This document shows positions 54,357-64,000 of a DNA stretch of 64,000 nt, in pieces. Positions within the stretch are counted from its first letter, which is position 1. Every line of letters begins with the position of its first letter. Location of the stretch: positions 62,001-126,000 of the forward strand of contig RSEH01000123.1 in NCBI GenBank assembly GCA_006503475.1. Reading direction: 5' to 3'. A program made the translations under genes and the position numbers. Under the pieces are notes generated by a model. That model ran no database searches, was not told the DNA's origin, and worked only from the letters and a program-made list of their open reading frames with translations. The DNA is from Stentor roeselii. Taxonomy: Eukaryota > Ciliophora > Heterotrichea > Heterotrichida > Stentoridae.

Positions 54357-54430
54357 ATTTAAACATTAGCTCTTAACAAGGCCGAAAAAAGTTCAACTTG
54401 AGAATAAATTTCCAACACTATTAAAAATTA

Positions 54431-55573
54431 TTAATTTGGCTGTGATGCGATGACAGTCTCACCTTCCTTGAGTCCAGTTTTCTCCCCAATCTCTTCTTTT
54501 TTCTCTCCTCCAAGCAGCAAGTCGATGCTAGTCGCGAACTCTTCCCAAAGTCGATTGAATTCTTTGGTATACATATCCGCGATTTCTGAGTCTTCAAAAA
54601 TGACGACATTTTCATGATTTTTCGTTGCTGCTTGTTTAGTCCAGTTATAACTGCCAGTGATGACGACTTTATCGTCGATGACTACGAACTTGTTGTGCAT
54701 GTGAGCCTTCTGGTCAAGGTCAACGCGGACTGGGTATCCTTCATCGTGAAGGGCTCGGACGTCAGAGCCTGGTTGTCTCATCATTTCGTCGTCGAAGATC
54801 AGTCGGATGTCGACTCCTTTCGCTTTGCACTGACGGATCGCGTTGGCCATGTTGTCGTTGGTCAGAGCGAAAACGCAGATGATTAAAGTCTTGGTGGCGC
54901 TCAACAAGTGCTTTATCACGTTCTTCTCCGAGTTCGGGTTAGGGAAAAAGTGCGCTTCTCGCAAAGGCTTCTTCGGCTCCATGTGGTCTGTTGACAATGA
55001 TTGGATCATCGACCGGCCCCATTCAAATTTACTTGGATCTGACTCGATTATTTGAAAAATCGCTCCAATTGCAGCGCTTATCAGTCTTCGTGGCGCTGAT
55101 GAGTTTTTAAAGAGAGAATGAAGGGAAGGGCTCAGGTCTGGCTCGCCTGAATGCTCTGAGATGAACTTTTCGATGTCTTCTGAAGAGGTCTCGATTATTA
55201 CTGGCTCTTCAGGGGGTGGATCTTTTTTACCTCGCTTTGATTTCGGCTTTGGCTCTTCTGTTGGCGCGTTCGGGTCTTTTGGCTCTTTTGGCTCTTTTGG
55301 CTCTTTTGGGGCTTTTGGAGCTTTTGGGGCTTTTGGGGCTTTCGGCTCTTTTGGCTCTTTTGGTTCTTTTGGCTCTTTTGGAGCTTTCGGGGCTTTTGGG
55401 GCTTTTGGGGCTTTGGGTTCCTTTGGTTCCTTGTGAGCTTTAGTCTTTACCTCAGGTTCATAAGAATCACTCGAGCTTTCCTCCTCTACAGACTCTTCAC
55501 TGTCTTCCTCTTGAGGTTCTTTTTCATTTGACTTGTCTTCTTCAGTCTTTCGCGCTTTTTTGCCCCACGGCAT
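54431..55573 (-). CDS. single-HKD phospholipase-D-family protein with KEP/KAP repeats
   Basis: The 380-residue protein has a C-terminal PLD domain with one HKD motif: HMHNKFVVIDDKVVITGSYNWTKQAATKNHENVVI (H-x-K-x4-D, then GSxNWT). This is the layout of PLD6/Zucchini and bacterial Nuc, which dimerise to form one active site and act as endonucleases or cardiolipin hydrolases. Before the domain is a disordered N-terminus: acidic (SEESVEEESSSDSYEPE), then about 22 tandem KEPK/KAPK/KxPKx units at about 45-105. No mitochondrial transmembrane anchor like that of PLD6 is visible. The repeat is a low-complexity basic tract, probably variable in length. The biochemical activity (RNA versus lipid) cannot be told from sequence. 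Confidence 0.85.
   Translation of the reverse strand: MPWGKKARKTEEDKSNEKEPQEEDSEESVEEESSSDSYEPEVKTKAHKEPKEPKAPKAPKAPKAPKEPKEPKEPKEPKAPKAPKAPKAPKEPKEPKEPKDPNAPTEEPKPKSKRGKKDPPPEEPVIIETSSEDIEKFISEHSGEPDLSPSLHSLFKNSSAPRRLISAAIGAIFQIIESDPSKFEWGRSMIQSLSTDHMEPKKPLREAHFFPNPNSEKNVIKHLLSATKTLIICVFALTNDNMANAIRQCKAKGVDIRLIFDDEMMRQPGSDVRALHDEGYPVRVDLDQKAHMHNKFVVIDDKVVITGSYNWTKQAATKNHENVVIFEDSEIADMYTKEFNRLWEEFATSIDLLLGGEKKEEIGEKTGLKEGETVIASQPN
55275..55440. repeat. low-complexity tandem repeat coding KxPK units
   Basis: About 165 bp of imperfect 9-bp units ('ggctcttttg', 'gagcttttgg', 'ggggcttttg' on the plus strand) within the PLD-family gene, encoding Lys-Glu-Pro and Lys-Ala-Pro triplets on the minus strand. 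The plus strand is also open over it and gives a false SFGSFGAFG frame. Such arrays change length by slippage. Confidence 0.8.
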
Positions 55574-55718
55574 TTTTATATGAGAAAATGGAAGAAGCTA
55601 GTTTTCGATATTCCAACCCAAGTAACATTTTCATTTCTTTAAAAGCCTTTAAAGCAACCGATTTTCCATGTTTTGCACAAGATATGACACTCACCTCAAA
55701 GCTTTTCATATTTTTTCA

Positions 55719-57128
55719 ATGTCTGGAAAAATTGTAAAGGAAAAACTGGCAAAAGAACTCGCAAACGAATGCAAAAGTATCAAAAGGGCGCTTAATAGGT
55801 TGAAACTCCTGGCACCGAGTGAAGCTGGCAGCAAGATGAAGAAAATTTGCAGAAAATTCAAGGAAATGAGCAGTTCCTGGCTTGCTTTCTCTTGTTTGAC
55901 TCAAGAAACTATTGAAACTGACAAGAAGAAAGCCTCGAAGTACCTGAGAAGCATGCAGATTAGTCGAAAGATGCTCATGGAAGTGAAAAAGGACAAGAAA
56001 AGGATAAAAAGTCAAGAAATCATTTTAAGGAAACAAGAACTACGACTGGGAAGGAGTCTTGATAAAATCAAAGGAATGTGGCAGAGTAGCTTGTCTGACA
56101 TGGAAAGCAGTTTAAAAATGCAGAAAGACGCCCTCAATCGCATCAGCCAAGATTATTTTTCCGGAATGAAAGGCATCGACCATGAAATCAACGACGTTTT
56201 AAGAAGTCCTGCAGAGCCACTTGTGCCGTCTTTGAATTTCAATCCGCTTTCAAGTAAAAAAGTCAACACGAAAAAACTTTCTGGTCAAAAAACGTCGAAT
56301 CACAAGGCTTCTGATGAAGAATTCATTTCGAATCGAAGCGCTTTTTCGATTTTAACTGAAGATGTTCCTTCTGCTCGTAGTCTTTCTACGAATCAGAAAA
56401 GACAGAGTAGAAAGAATTTTAAGACTGCTCAAGTTTCTGAACCTTCAAAGTTTTCAAAACCTGAAAAAATTAAGAATGAACCGCCTCGCGAGGGCATCTG
56501 TCAAGAAACTTCCGAATTTTCAGCAACTTTAGCTGAAAAGTCAAAACCAGATAATGTAAGTTTGCTTGAAATCAAAGAAGCTCTTCTTGTACTGAAAAAG
56601 GCGAATCTTATCAACAACTCCGGAAACTCCCAACTGTTAAAAATCGCTGAAATGATTAAAGACCCTGAAAATACCTCGAACCTTGAGTTAATGCTACAGT
56701 TAATTGAGATTGAGAATAGGAAAAACAAGGCTCCAAGTGATAAGAAAAAGTCTCGAATCAGGATTAAACCGAGGATAAAAAAAAGCAAAATCACTGAATT
56801 TGATGACACTTCTCGTGAAAAGTTTAGGTTTTCAGAAGAAAAGTCTTTTAATAGGACATTACTTTCAAATGAATTCCTTTTGTCACCCAAGAACTTCGAT
56901 GAAGGACTTGAGTCTTTCTGTGGGAAGGAAGAACTCACGGATGTTAAACTTGAAGACTTATTAGGTGTTGCTTCTTTGATGGAAGACCTGGGCCTTGTCT
57001 CTGCTGATAATAGCTTGATCAATGCTAATGATCATGGCACTTCTGGGTTTATCTTTGAGGATGATAGGAGAGACGGTTTAAACAGTTATGATGAAGTACC
57101 TGTGAAAATTTCGAAAAAAAGTAAATGA
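55719..57128 (+). CDS. coiled-coil and disordered protein of unknown function
   Basis: From ATG 55719 the protein has 469 residues, MSGKIVKEKLAKELANECKSIKRALNRLKLLAPSEAG...; an upstream in-frame ATG at 55668 would add 17 residues without similarity. A helical N-terminal 160 residues carry coiled-coil heptads (SSWLAFSCLTQETIETDKKKASKYLRSMQISRKMLMEVKKDKKRIKSQEIILRKQELRLGRSLDKIKGMWQS). The rest is Ser/Lys/Glu-rich and likely disordered, with a short helical module ILLVLKKANLINNSGNSQLLKIAEMI. The family is not recognised. It is divergent from the PLD gene, with about 145 bp between starts. Confidence 0.55.
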   Translation: MSGKIVKEKLAKELANECKSIKRALNRLKLLAPSEAGSKMKKICRKFKEMSSSWLAFSCLTQETIETDKKKASKYLRSMQISRKMLMEVKKDKKRIKSQEIILRKQELRLGRSLDKIKGMWQSSLSDMESSLKMQKDALNRISQDYFSGMKGIDHEINDVLRSPAEPLVPSLNFNPLSSKKVNTKKLSGQKTSNHKASDEEFISNRSAFSILTEDVPSARSLSTNQKRQSRKNFKTAQVSEPSKFSKPEKIKNEPPREGICQETSEFSATLAEKSKPDNVSLLEIKEALLVLKKANLINNSGNSQLLKIAEMIKDPENTSNLELMLQLIEIENRKNKAPSDKKKSRIRIKPRIKKSKITEFDDTSREKFRFSEEKSFNRTLLSNEFLLSPKNFDEGLESFCGKEELTDVKLEDLLGVASLMEDLGLVSADNSLINANDHGTSGFIFEDDRRDGLNSYDEVPVKISKKSK

Positions 57129-57473
57129 TTTGTGATGTAATTAAATTGAATTAGATATAGTGGAATGAAAAGTGATAATTTGAATTTATTAAGATTTTTG
57201 TTGAGAATTTAAGTTAGAAATATTATGTGGAGTATTTTGGATTTAAATATAAAGATTCCAAAGTTTAAGTAGTTGCTTTTTCCATATTTAGCGTTTGCAG
57301 CTATTGTGTTTAATTCGAAACTGTAAAACCTAGAAAATATTTAAGATTAACTGATAATTGCACACCGAATAAATTAATTCAGTATAAACAATGTTAAGAC
57401 TACATCTTGCCCTCCCTTATTTTAAGAAGGATTAATTGCTAAACTAATTATCTAAGATTTTTATTCTTATCTA
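57129..57473. other. AT-rich intergenic region between convergent genes
   Basis: About 345 bp between two convergent stops. AT-rich, no open frame, no repeat recognised. It should contain the two 3' ends. Confidence 0.6.
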
Positions 57474-60400
57474 TTAATCCTCATCAGATTGCTCGATATG
57501 CTGCTCAATTTCTTCTTTCTTCTTCTTTTTTATCCATGTTATTATCTTTGAAACAATGTATACTTTAATGAAAACGGATATTACTGAAATCATGAAAATT
57601 TTTGCAATTAGTGAAACGATAGTGTTAAAAATCCACATGAAGCTGGTACTTTCCGGCAAGCTAAGTGCGAAAAGTGAAATACTCCAACAAAAATAAGCAA
57701 TAATTGCACAGTAAATAGTAATCAAAACGATATTCAATATTTTGTTACATTTTAGAATTTTCAAGTTATCTTGTTTTGTTAACTTAAAGTTGAGTGGCTT
57801 AGCTTTAATAAATGCAGGTACAATAACAACAAGAATATTCATGATAATCGAGGAATAAACCATAACAAGAAAATCCTGAAAAGTATATTTTTTAATACTA
57901 TCAAGTATCCCTGTGCTATCTTTAGTGTCACCTCTGTAGAAAAGACCAATGAAAAACATGTTTCCAAGAAAAACCGTAAAAGTTAGAGTGCATCTCGCAG
58001 CCCGAGAATGATAAGGGTCGTTAAAGTAAAATAATCCAAGAATTTCATGAGACTCTAAGAAAACCCTGAATGATGACTTGACTTCTTCATCCTTATTTTC
58101 TTCAGGTTCGTTTTCAGATATTATAATTTCTCCTTGATTTTCTTTATTTCTATTGCTGATATCTTCTTTATTAATTTCTTCTCTGTTGGTGATCTCATCT
58201 CTATTCGGATCAACTTCTAAACTTTTAGAATTAATTTTTCTTAATTCTTCCGAATCGTTTTCACAATTTTGAGAGATGAGTTCAACATCGGACTTACTTC
58301 TTGGATATTTTTTTGAAATAAGTTGAAACAGTGATTCTGAATCTTTTCTGTCTTTCTTTATTAAAAATATCATCAATAAAACATAAGTTATCAGAATTCC
58401 CAAAGAAAAGTAAAACCCGATAGCATTTTTTGCATTAATTTTCGATAACTGGCTCAAATCTACAGTTTTGTCAATATTAGAATCTGGTATAAAGTTAGAA
58501 GAAGCTTCTCCAGAAGAAAAAAACGTCAAATGATTACACTTACAAACAACTGAGTTATTTTTAACCTCCTCTAGTTTACATCCTTTTGAACTCCACTTGT
58601 CTTTTTCAGTATCCAGAAAAACACAGGTAAAATTTTGAGTTTTATTCAAGTTATAAATAGGAATTGTGAGACTCAATGAAGAGCTCTTCAGATTTACATT
58701 CAAAGGATTAACTTGAGCCTGAGAAAACAGACTAAGTCCAACAACAGAACTTTTTGAACCATTGCCTTGTTTCCCAGAGTCAAGTAAAGTTACACAAGTT
58801 CCTACATTATTTGGAAGTATTTTTGAAAAATCATTAGGAAGCGAAATTGAAAGACTGTCACTTCCTGAACTTTTTAATGTTGAGTTGTTGATTGAATTAC
58901 TTTTGGAATAAATTAGGTCAACAGTGATTTGATTTGATTTTAAAGTTTGTTTTTGATTTTCTGCTGAACCGAGAAGCACCCCTTTACTTGTTAAGTCGAT
59001 GACTGATGTGATGGATGACATTCTTTTCGTTTGATTTAATGAACTTTCACTTGTGATTTTTCCAGTATTTTGCACGATATTCAAAAAATCTGAACCTTGG
59101 GAAGATGATAAAGGAAGATTTACTGAATTCGATCTATTTAATAATGAAGAAATCAAATCATTCGCTGAAATTGAGTTGTTTTCGCTTGATAACTTCGAGT
59201 TGCTTGTAAGTGAGTCCATAAGAGCGATATTTTGGTCGATCACATATGAAGAAGGATGGATTGAATTGCAGTAGGTTGATAAATATTGAATGCTTGTGTC
59301 GAAAGCTGACTGAAGAGTTGATACACTAGTCGAATTCGTGTTCCCAGTAATGGAGTCCCTGTTAATTACCCCATTAATAATCGTCCCTATATTCGAAGGG
59401 TAGTCTTTAAGAAGACTTGTACTTAAAATCGATGAAGTATCTTTTAAGAAGTCAGAAGGACTGAAGTTAGGGTCTTGAGAAACTTTAATATTTTCTGTGA
59501 GTTCAACAAAATCATCTAAAATATCGAAAACTTGGCAGAGAGCTTTCAAGTCACTTCCTAAATAAGAAAGCTGTGAGTTGTAAACACTTTGTTGAGACTT
59601 AAAACTCAAATAGCTATTCTTCGATTTAAAAACATAACCGAAAATATAAGATAATGGATAGTCTTCTTCTTCATCTACCCACTCATAAGCTTTGAAGATA
59701 AATGTTGTGTTTAACTCTAGACCTTCAGAAGGACTAACTGAGAAGTATCCGAGTTTTGGAGGCTGATTTGCAGTGAACTGGTAAAAAAACTGTGATTCAA
59801 AATCGGTTTGGTCTTTTATCCTTAAAAATATTTTATAAGCCTTTCCTGGCTGAGTCAAGGCCATGTCAATTACGACAACTGTGAAGTCCTGCCCAGACTT
59901 TATCAGGTTTTTTTCGTTATCTTTAAGGACCCAACTGAATTTTAAATCATTTGAGTTTGAGTCAACAAATGCAGTTAGTGAATAGTCTCTTGATCTTGGG
60001 AATCTTTTTGGCTGGAGACGAGTGAAAGTTTCTAAAAAAGAAACTTTTGGTACCCATCTATCTACGAATTCTCCAGAAAACTTTGCCTGACTTGATTTTG
60101 TGACTTTTTCATTTGAGCCTTTTATCAGTGTTGTGGACGAAAGGTTTAATAAAAAGGACTCAAAGCCTCTGCCTTTGAGGATTTCTTTATCAATTTTAAG
60201 TATTCTTTGATCAGAATTGAATGAAAAGTTACAAAGTCCAAAACATTCCCAGGTAAAACTGAGGTCTCCACCATTGGGATCAAAACTAGCAGATGCATTA
60301 ACTGATAAGTCAGACATGGTTGAAATCATTCCTAAAGCATTTTCAATTAAAATAACAGGAGGTTCATGTTCAATTAAAATTTCAAGAGAACCATTTCCAG

Positions 60401-63400
60401 AAGCTTTTGTAGTTGTTTCGATGACAGTGACTGAAAAAGAAATAATTGCAGGAGGAAAAGTGTTTTTCGGGACTAAAATCGAATCTCCTGGTATCTGTTT
60501 GCTCCAAAATGCTTCAATTTGTTCGCTATTCAGCAAATTTTTTCCTTTAATAATTTCCCAGGTAAATGAAAGTCTTGGGCTTTTGATACAAGTGGAAATT
60601 TTATTTATAAGGAACTGACATGTTGCGCTAACTGAGCACTTATACTCAACAGATGAATCAAACTCTGCAGATACTCCTTGATCAGCATTACAGTTAATAA
60701 GCAGCTTTGTCGTGTCAGTAATTCCAAATTTATTCCTCACTGTTAAAACAACACTCAAAGTCCCTGCAGAAAGGTCACTTGAATTGAAAATAAAAGAATT
60801 TTTCTCTCCGAAGACTGTTGAAAATTTTTCTATTCCTGATATTCCAGAAAATTCCCACATGAACTCGAGTTTATCTTTTAAGGATCCTGAAGACAACGAC
60901 CCATCAATAGATAAGTTTTCACAAGAAAAAAAGACATTGCTGGGGGCATTGATTGATGCTTTTGGAGAAGGCAAGGGAACCGAGTAAAAAATTTCTGTAT
61001 TAAGGTCAGTTTGGTTGTATCCACATTCTGGTTCGATTCCTTTCAATTTTTCACTAACGAAGTTGATAATTTCATTTTTAATTGTGAATCCTTCTCCTAA
61101 AGTGTAGAGAATCGACTTATGATCCGCTGACATCTCGCACTTCAACCCTGAGCCAAACTTTTGTAAGTCGTTTATTTGAATAACTTGCTTGCAATCCACA
61201 TCTATTATCGATACATTGAAAACCAGTAAGATTTCCATGAAGTTCTTGGTGAAAAAAGCTTGAATGTCACTATTATTTAACCATCTAGGACAAATAACAC
61301 ATTCTCCTCCAGTATCATCATAATTTTTCTGGCATAAGCAAGAATCAGCTTCTAAAGAATAATTTGCTCCAGAGGCACATTTACAAGGACGTTCATTTAA
61401 AGTCTTACTAACGCATCTTGAACAGTTTCCTTCAATGTCTTCAAAATAACTGCACAGAAGGTCTGGGTGAATTTTGCATGAAATATTGTTAAAGCAGCCA
61501 AAAGAGCAAGAAGAGTTGCATTCACTGCAATTTGAATCTTTGAAGTATTGAGTCGGCTTGCAGTTGATTAGATTTCTGTTAAGTCCTAGAGTTGAGTGGT
61601 CTATTGAATATGAAAATAACCCGATTTGATAAATGTAGCCAGTCATGTAAGACTCGGCAGACTTTCCTATTAAGAATCTTGATGAAAAAGGCTGGTTAAA
61701 AACAAAATTTTCAAATGAAAGACTTTGGGAATAGTTTTGATTTATGTAAATTTTCAGATTTAGTTTGGAAACATCGAAAGTTAAGGACCAACTAAGAAGA
61801 ATCCACTCATTTAATGGAGTATCTAAAGAAATTGTTCTAGTTTCATTGTAGTACATGTTAGTGATTGAATATAACAGTTTCATAATTGTAACATTTCTGA
61901 CGATTTCACTACTTAAAGATAAATACTGTGATGTTTCATCTGATAAACTCAAAATTGACCCTCCACTCTTTAAAAGAATTATGTAGATATAAAATGAATG
62001 AGTATTCGACAAGTATAAAGACTTCGGGTTTGAGTAGTTTCCATAGGTTATCTGCGAGTTGTTAAAGTAAAGACCCCTCTGGTATATAAGCCATGGCTGA
62101 AGGGGATCGATTTTAGGATCTGTACTGCTGTTGAGACCAAGATACAAAGTTGATTCAGAGTCTATGTATTCGTTTGTGTTTTTGGTGAATTTAAAGTTGA
62201 ATATTGTTGAATTGGTTACTGTGCAAGTGCCGTTTGTTAAGTTTTCACCTAAAGAGCAGTATTTCATGCAGAGTCCTTCAGAGCTATTGACATAACCAGT
62301 ATTGCATTCTTTGCATTGATATACAAAGGTAGTGCAATTAATGCAACGATCAATGCACGATAAACATTTAGAACCAAATTGGAAAAATTTATAAGAACAA
62401 TTACATTTCAATTCAGTAGAATTTAAGTACGCATTATCAACACAACTATTGCAACTTTGATCAGTCATTGAATTGCAAGCCGAGCATATTGGTTGGCTGC
62501 ATAAAGTGCAAGAATCATTGTATCTACAGCTTTGACACTCGTTCATACATTTAATTGTTGATCCATTCAAAATCGTCTCATCGATATTGATGTTCCAGTT
62601 ACACATGCCTAGAGACGATGGACAAGAACATTCAGAACAGTTTCCTATAAGGCTTGAAAGGTTTCCTGAATTGCTAAAGTAATTGAATGAGTAAATAAAC
62701 ATTTTTGTTTTTTCATCTCCTATCGTAATGAATGTACCTGAATAACTTTCTCGACAAGAGTAATCAACAGAGTAACTTTGAAGTACTGAGCCAAATAAAT
62801 AAAAACTTAAAGTCATTATATCTCTGCTCACAGTTGACCCAAACGATATCATCAGCCATTTATTGAGCAAGGAAGTAGTTGATGAGGGATAATATTCGTT
62901 TGTTTTTAAAGACGATAGAGTTCTATCCTCAGGATGCTCAATTATTAGAAGTGCCAAATACAACTCATTCTCAGACTTCATTGAAAGATTGAATTCAGTA
63001 ATTGATGAGTTCATTTTTTTCAATATTGAACCAGTTTGGTTCAAACGTATCCAGAGGGTCAAGGTTGAAAAAGGGCTAAAAACAAAAGAGTTTGTTTCAG
63101 ATACAGTTGAAATAAACCAGCCTCTTGCATATGCTACAATTTTAGGTGCGATATCAGGTGCTTCAAAATGTATTAGTTGAAGAGAATCACTTATGATTGA
63201 GTTTTGATTATGAAAGTTGTAGTCTAGTTGAGAAGAAGACTGAGGAATGCATGAAGTACTGTTTATTTGATGGAGAATCGGACATTCTGTAACACATAAA
63301 AAATCTAGCATGAACTTAAAAGGAGGACAAGTATAGAGACAATTTTGAAGACCTACTGGGCAGGAACATGAGTTGCAGTTTCCTAGTTCATATAAAATTT

Positions 63401-64000
63401 CATCTCTTGTTAAAGTATTCGCTGTATATAAAAATCCATAAATCCATCCAGCAAATTTGCTTTGCAAAACTTTACCAATGTAAAAGTAGCTTGATTTATC
63501 ATTGAAATAGCTTGAGTTCATTGTAAACTTTTCATAATAAGAATCGACAAAGAATGTAACTATTGTATTAGGTTTCGAATATTCAGTTGTATATCCGATG
63601 AATGTCCAGTATTTTAGACTCACTTGTAACTGACTTGATGCTAATGTTTCATTCGAATTCTTGATAAGTTCAATATTTCTTGAATTATTTAGAGACAGAA
63701 CCAGGTTTGACTTTGAGAAAAACTCTCCAGCTGATTCGAAGTATACCCAAAAAGCAAGAGAATGAATATGAGGCATGAAAATTTGATAATTTGATGTCAT
63801 ATTAATTGAGTTGTTTGCCCATCCGAAGTAAAAGCCTTGATTGATAGAATAAATAGGATCAAGCAATATTGAAGAGTTTGTGTTATAAAATTTCGAAAAA
63901 GTATTCATTGTAATGTTTGAAATTGAATTGTTAGAACTTACTGAGACATTAGGAGTTGTGAAAATAAACTTCAAAACATGAACATCTTCTAATATGCATG
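57474..64000 (-). CDS. giant REJ/GPS-domain membrane receptor, polycystin-1-like (runs off right edge)
   Basis: More than 2,170 residues in one frame, open to the window edge; the TTG at 63972-63974 is not a start. Reading 5' to 3': three LamG-like modules, each with an Asn/Ser-rich strand pattern ending GNCNSCSCPVGLQNC-type Cys clusters; Cys-rich furin/EGF-like segments (about 62,270-62,540 and 61,280-61,520); PKD/Ig-like strands; a REJ-type segment (KLGYFSVSPSEGLELNTTFIFKAYEWVDEEEDYPLSYIFGYV, about 59,640-59,770); a GPS site CKCNHLTFFSS (about 58,515-58,550), where autoproteolysis cuts before Thr in the H-L-T motif; then five membrane segments (about 57,510-58,440) with a charged cytosolic loop. 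This matches sea-urchin REJ and polycystin-1-like receptors but lacks their eleven-helix channel-like end. It is likely at the cell surface or cilium. Confidence 0.82.
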   Translation of the reverse strand, partial: CILEDVHVLKFIFTTPNVSVSSNNSISNITMNTFSKFYNTNSSILLDPIYSINQGFYFGWANNSINMTSNYQIFMPHIHSLAFWVYFESAGEFFSKSNLVLSLNNSRNIELIKNSNETLASSQLQVSLKYWTFIGYTTEYSKPNTIVTFFVDSYYEKFTMNSSYFNDKSSYFYIGKVLQSKFAGWIYGFLYTANTLTRDEILYELGNCNSCSCPVGLQNCLYTCPPFKFMLDFLCVTECPILHQINSTSCIPQSSSQLDYNFHNQNSIISDSLQLIHFEAPDIAPKIVAYARGWFISTVSETNSFVFSPFSTLTLWIRLNQTGSILKKMNSSITEFNLSMKSENELYLALLIIEHPEDRTLSSLKTNEYYPSSTTSLLNKWLMISFGSTVSRDIMTLSFYLFGSVLQSYSVDYSCRESYSGTFITIGDEKTKMFIYSFNYFSNSGNLSSLIGNCSECSCPSSLGMCNWNINIDETILNGSTIKCMNECQSCRYNDSCTLCSQPICSACNSMTDQSCNSCVDNAYLNSTELKCNCSYKFFQFGSKCLSCIDRCINCTTFVYQCKECNTGYVNSSEGLCMKYCSLGENLTNGTCTVTNSTIFNFKFTKNTNEYIDSESTLYLGLNSSTDPKIDPLQPWLIYQRGLYFNNSQITYGNYSNPKSLYLSNTHSFYIYIILLKSGGSILSLSDETSQYLSLSSEIVRNVTIMKLLYSITNMYYNETRTISLDTPLNEWILLSWSLTFDVSKLNLKIYINQNYSQSLSFENFVFNQPFSSRFLIGKSAESYMTGYIYQIGLFSYSIDHSTLGLNRNLINCKPTQYFKDSNCSECNSSCSFGCFNNISCKIHPDLLCSYFEDIEGNCSRCVSKTLNERPCKCASGANYSLEADSCLCQKNYDDTGGECVICPRWLNNSDIQAFFTKNFMEILLVFNVSIIDVDCKQVIQINDLQKFGSGLKCEMSADHKSILYTLGEGFTIKNEIINFVSEKLKGIEPECGYNQTDLNTEIFYSVPLPSPKASINAPSNVFFSCENLSIDGSLSSGSLKDKLEFMWEFSGISGIEKFSTVFGEKNSFIFNSSDLSAGTLSVVLTVRNKFGITDTTKLLINCNADQGVSAEFDSSVEYKCSVSATCQFLINKISTCIKSPRLSFTWEIIKGKNLLNSEQIEAFWSKQIPGDSILVPKNTFPPAIISFSVTVIETTTKASGNGSLEILIEHEPPVILIENALGMISTMSDLSVNASASFDPNGGDLSFTWECFGLCNFSFNSDQRILKIDKEILKGRGFESFLLNLSSTTLIKGSNEKVTKSSQAKFSGEFVDRWVPKVSFLETFTRLQPKRFPRSRDYSLTAFVDSNSNDLKFSWVLKDNEKNLIKSGQDFTVVVIDMALTQPGKAYKIFLRIKDQTDFESQFFYQFTANQPPKLGYFSVSPSEGLELNTTFIFKAYEWVDEEEDYPLSYIFGYVFKSKNSYLSFKSQQSVYNSQLSYLGSDLKALCQVFDILDDFVELTENIKVSQDPNFSPSDFLKDTSSILSTSLLKDYPSNIGTIINGVINRDSITGNTNSTSVSTLQSAFDTSIQYLSTYCNSIHPSSYVIDQNIALMDSLTSNSKLSSENNSISANDLISSLLNRSNSVNLPLSSSQGSDFLNIVQNTGKITSESSLNQTKRMSSITSVIDLTSKGVLLGSAENQKQTLKSNQITVDLIYSKSNSINNSTLKSSGSDSLSISLPNDFSKILPNNVGTCVTLLDSGKQGNGSKSSVVGLSLFSQAQVNPLNVNLKSSSLSLTIPIYNLNKTQNFTCVFLDTEKDKWSSKGCKLEEVKNNSVVCKCNHLTFFSSGEASSNFIPDSNIDKTVDLSQLSKINAKNAIGFYFSLGILITYVLLMIFLIKKDRKDSESLFQLISKKYPRSKSDVELISQNCENDSEELRKINSKSLEVDPNRDEITNREEINKEDISNRNKENQGEIIISENEPEENKDEEVKSSFRVFLESHEILGLFYFNDPYHSRAARCTLTFTVFLGNMFFIGLFYRGDTKDSTGILDSIKKYTFQDFLVMVYSSIIMNILVVIVPAFIKAKPLNFKLTKQDNLKILKCNKILNIVLITIYCAIIAYFCWSISLFALSLPESTSFMWIFNTIVSLIAKIFMISVISVFIKVYIVSKIITWIKKKKKEEIEQHIEQSDED

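Noticed and set aside
55161-55443. Open frame rich in SFGSFGAFG on the plus strand
   Set aside because: It is the antisense shadow of the KxPK repeat in the PLD-family gene; periodic codons keep the opposite strand free of stops.
63972-63974. Start of the giant receptor gene at 63974
   Set aside because: The codon is TTG and the frame continues open to the window edge, so the true start lies outside.
1-64000. tRNA, rRNA, snRNA, CRISPR, transposons
   Set aside because: Intergenic stretches were read for tRNA box sequences, snRNA landmarks, long inverted repeats and transposase-like frames; none seen.

Overview
The window looks like a gene-dense macronuclear chromosome segment from a heterotrich ciliate close to Stentor. 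Three things support this. Every intron I can prove is exactly 15 nt long. The genes use TAA, TAG and TGA all as stops, so the code is the standard one and not the reassigned code of Paramecium or Tetrahymena. The gene content is protist-like: a cGMP kinase with four cyclic-nucleotide domains, a bacterial-type glucokinase, cilium and basal-body proteins and a giant REJ/GPS receptor. No rRNA, tRNA, CRISPR array or mobile element was recognised.

Layout. 1-4.5 kb: partial START-like gene (-), TBC/RabGAP-like gene (+), FYVE gene (-), an AT-rich gap and a multi-pass membrane protein (-). 4.5-10 kb: glucokinase (-), anchored proline/lysine-rich protein (+), COX10 (+), CFAP96/C4orf47-like protein (-), inositol-3-phosphate synthase (-). 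10-15.3 kb: cold-shock-domain protein, small membrane and CaaX proteins, a reduced chorismate-synthase-like protein, an acidic protein, an SH3 protein and an F-box gene. 15.7-23.2 kb: NFS1, a kinesin, RPL23A and PKG. 23.3-30 kb: a tandem repeat running into a flavodoxin-fold gene, an RNF10-like E3, coiled-coil and J-domain proteins, and 14-3-3. 30-39 kb: SSX2IP/ADIP-like protein, degenerate CDF transporter, UBA-like/RING E3, MFS-like transporter, BPI/LBP-like protein. 39-50 kb: coiled-coil protein, two-RRM protein, OSBP, inactive histidine-acid-phosphatase-like protein, BAG6-like ubiquitin-domain protein, CTP:phosphocholine cytidylyltransferase and a three-exon gene of unknown function. 50-64 kb: TPR protein, unknown proteins, a single-HKD PLD-family protein and a giant REJ/GPS receptor that runs off the right edge.

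Genes lie on both strands with short gaps, often under 100 bp; one convergent pair abuts with no spacer. There are no operons. Functional themes are lipid and phosphoinositide handling (INO1, PCYT1, OSBP, FYVE, BPI, START), ubiquitin (RNF10, RING, F-box, BAG6), cilia/basal bodies/microtubules (CFAP96, SSX2IP, kinesin) and mitochondria (COX10, NFS1).

The ten introns, five of them joining pieces that would otherwise look like separate genes, share GT...AG ends, an A at position 10 and an in-frame stop. Several proteins keep a family fold but have lost catalytic or metal-binding residues. Longer gene-free stretches are AT-rich or show a G-poor sense strand upstream of starts.
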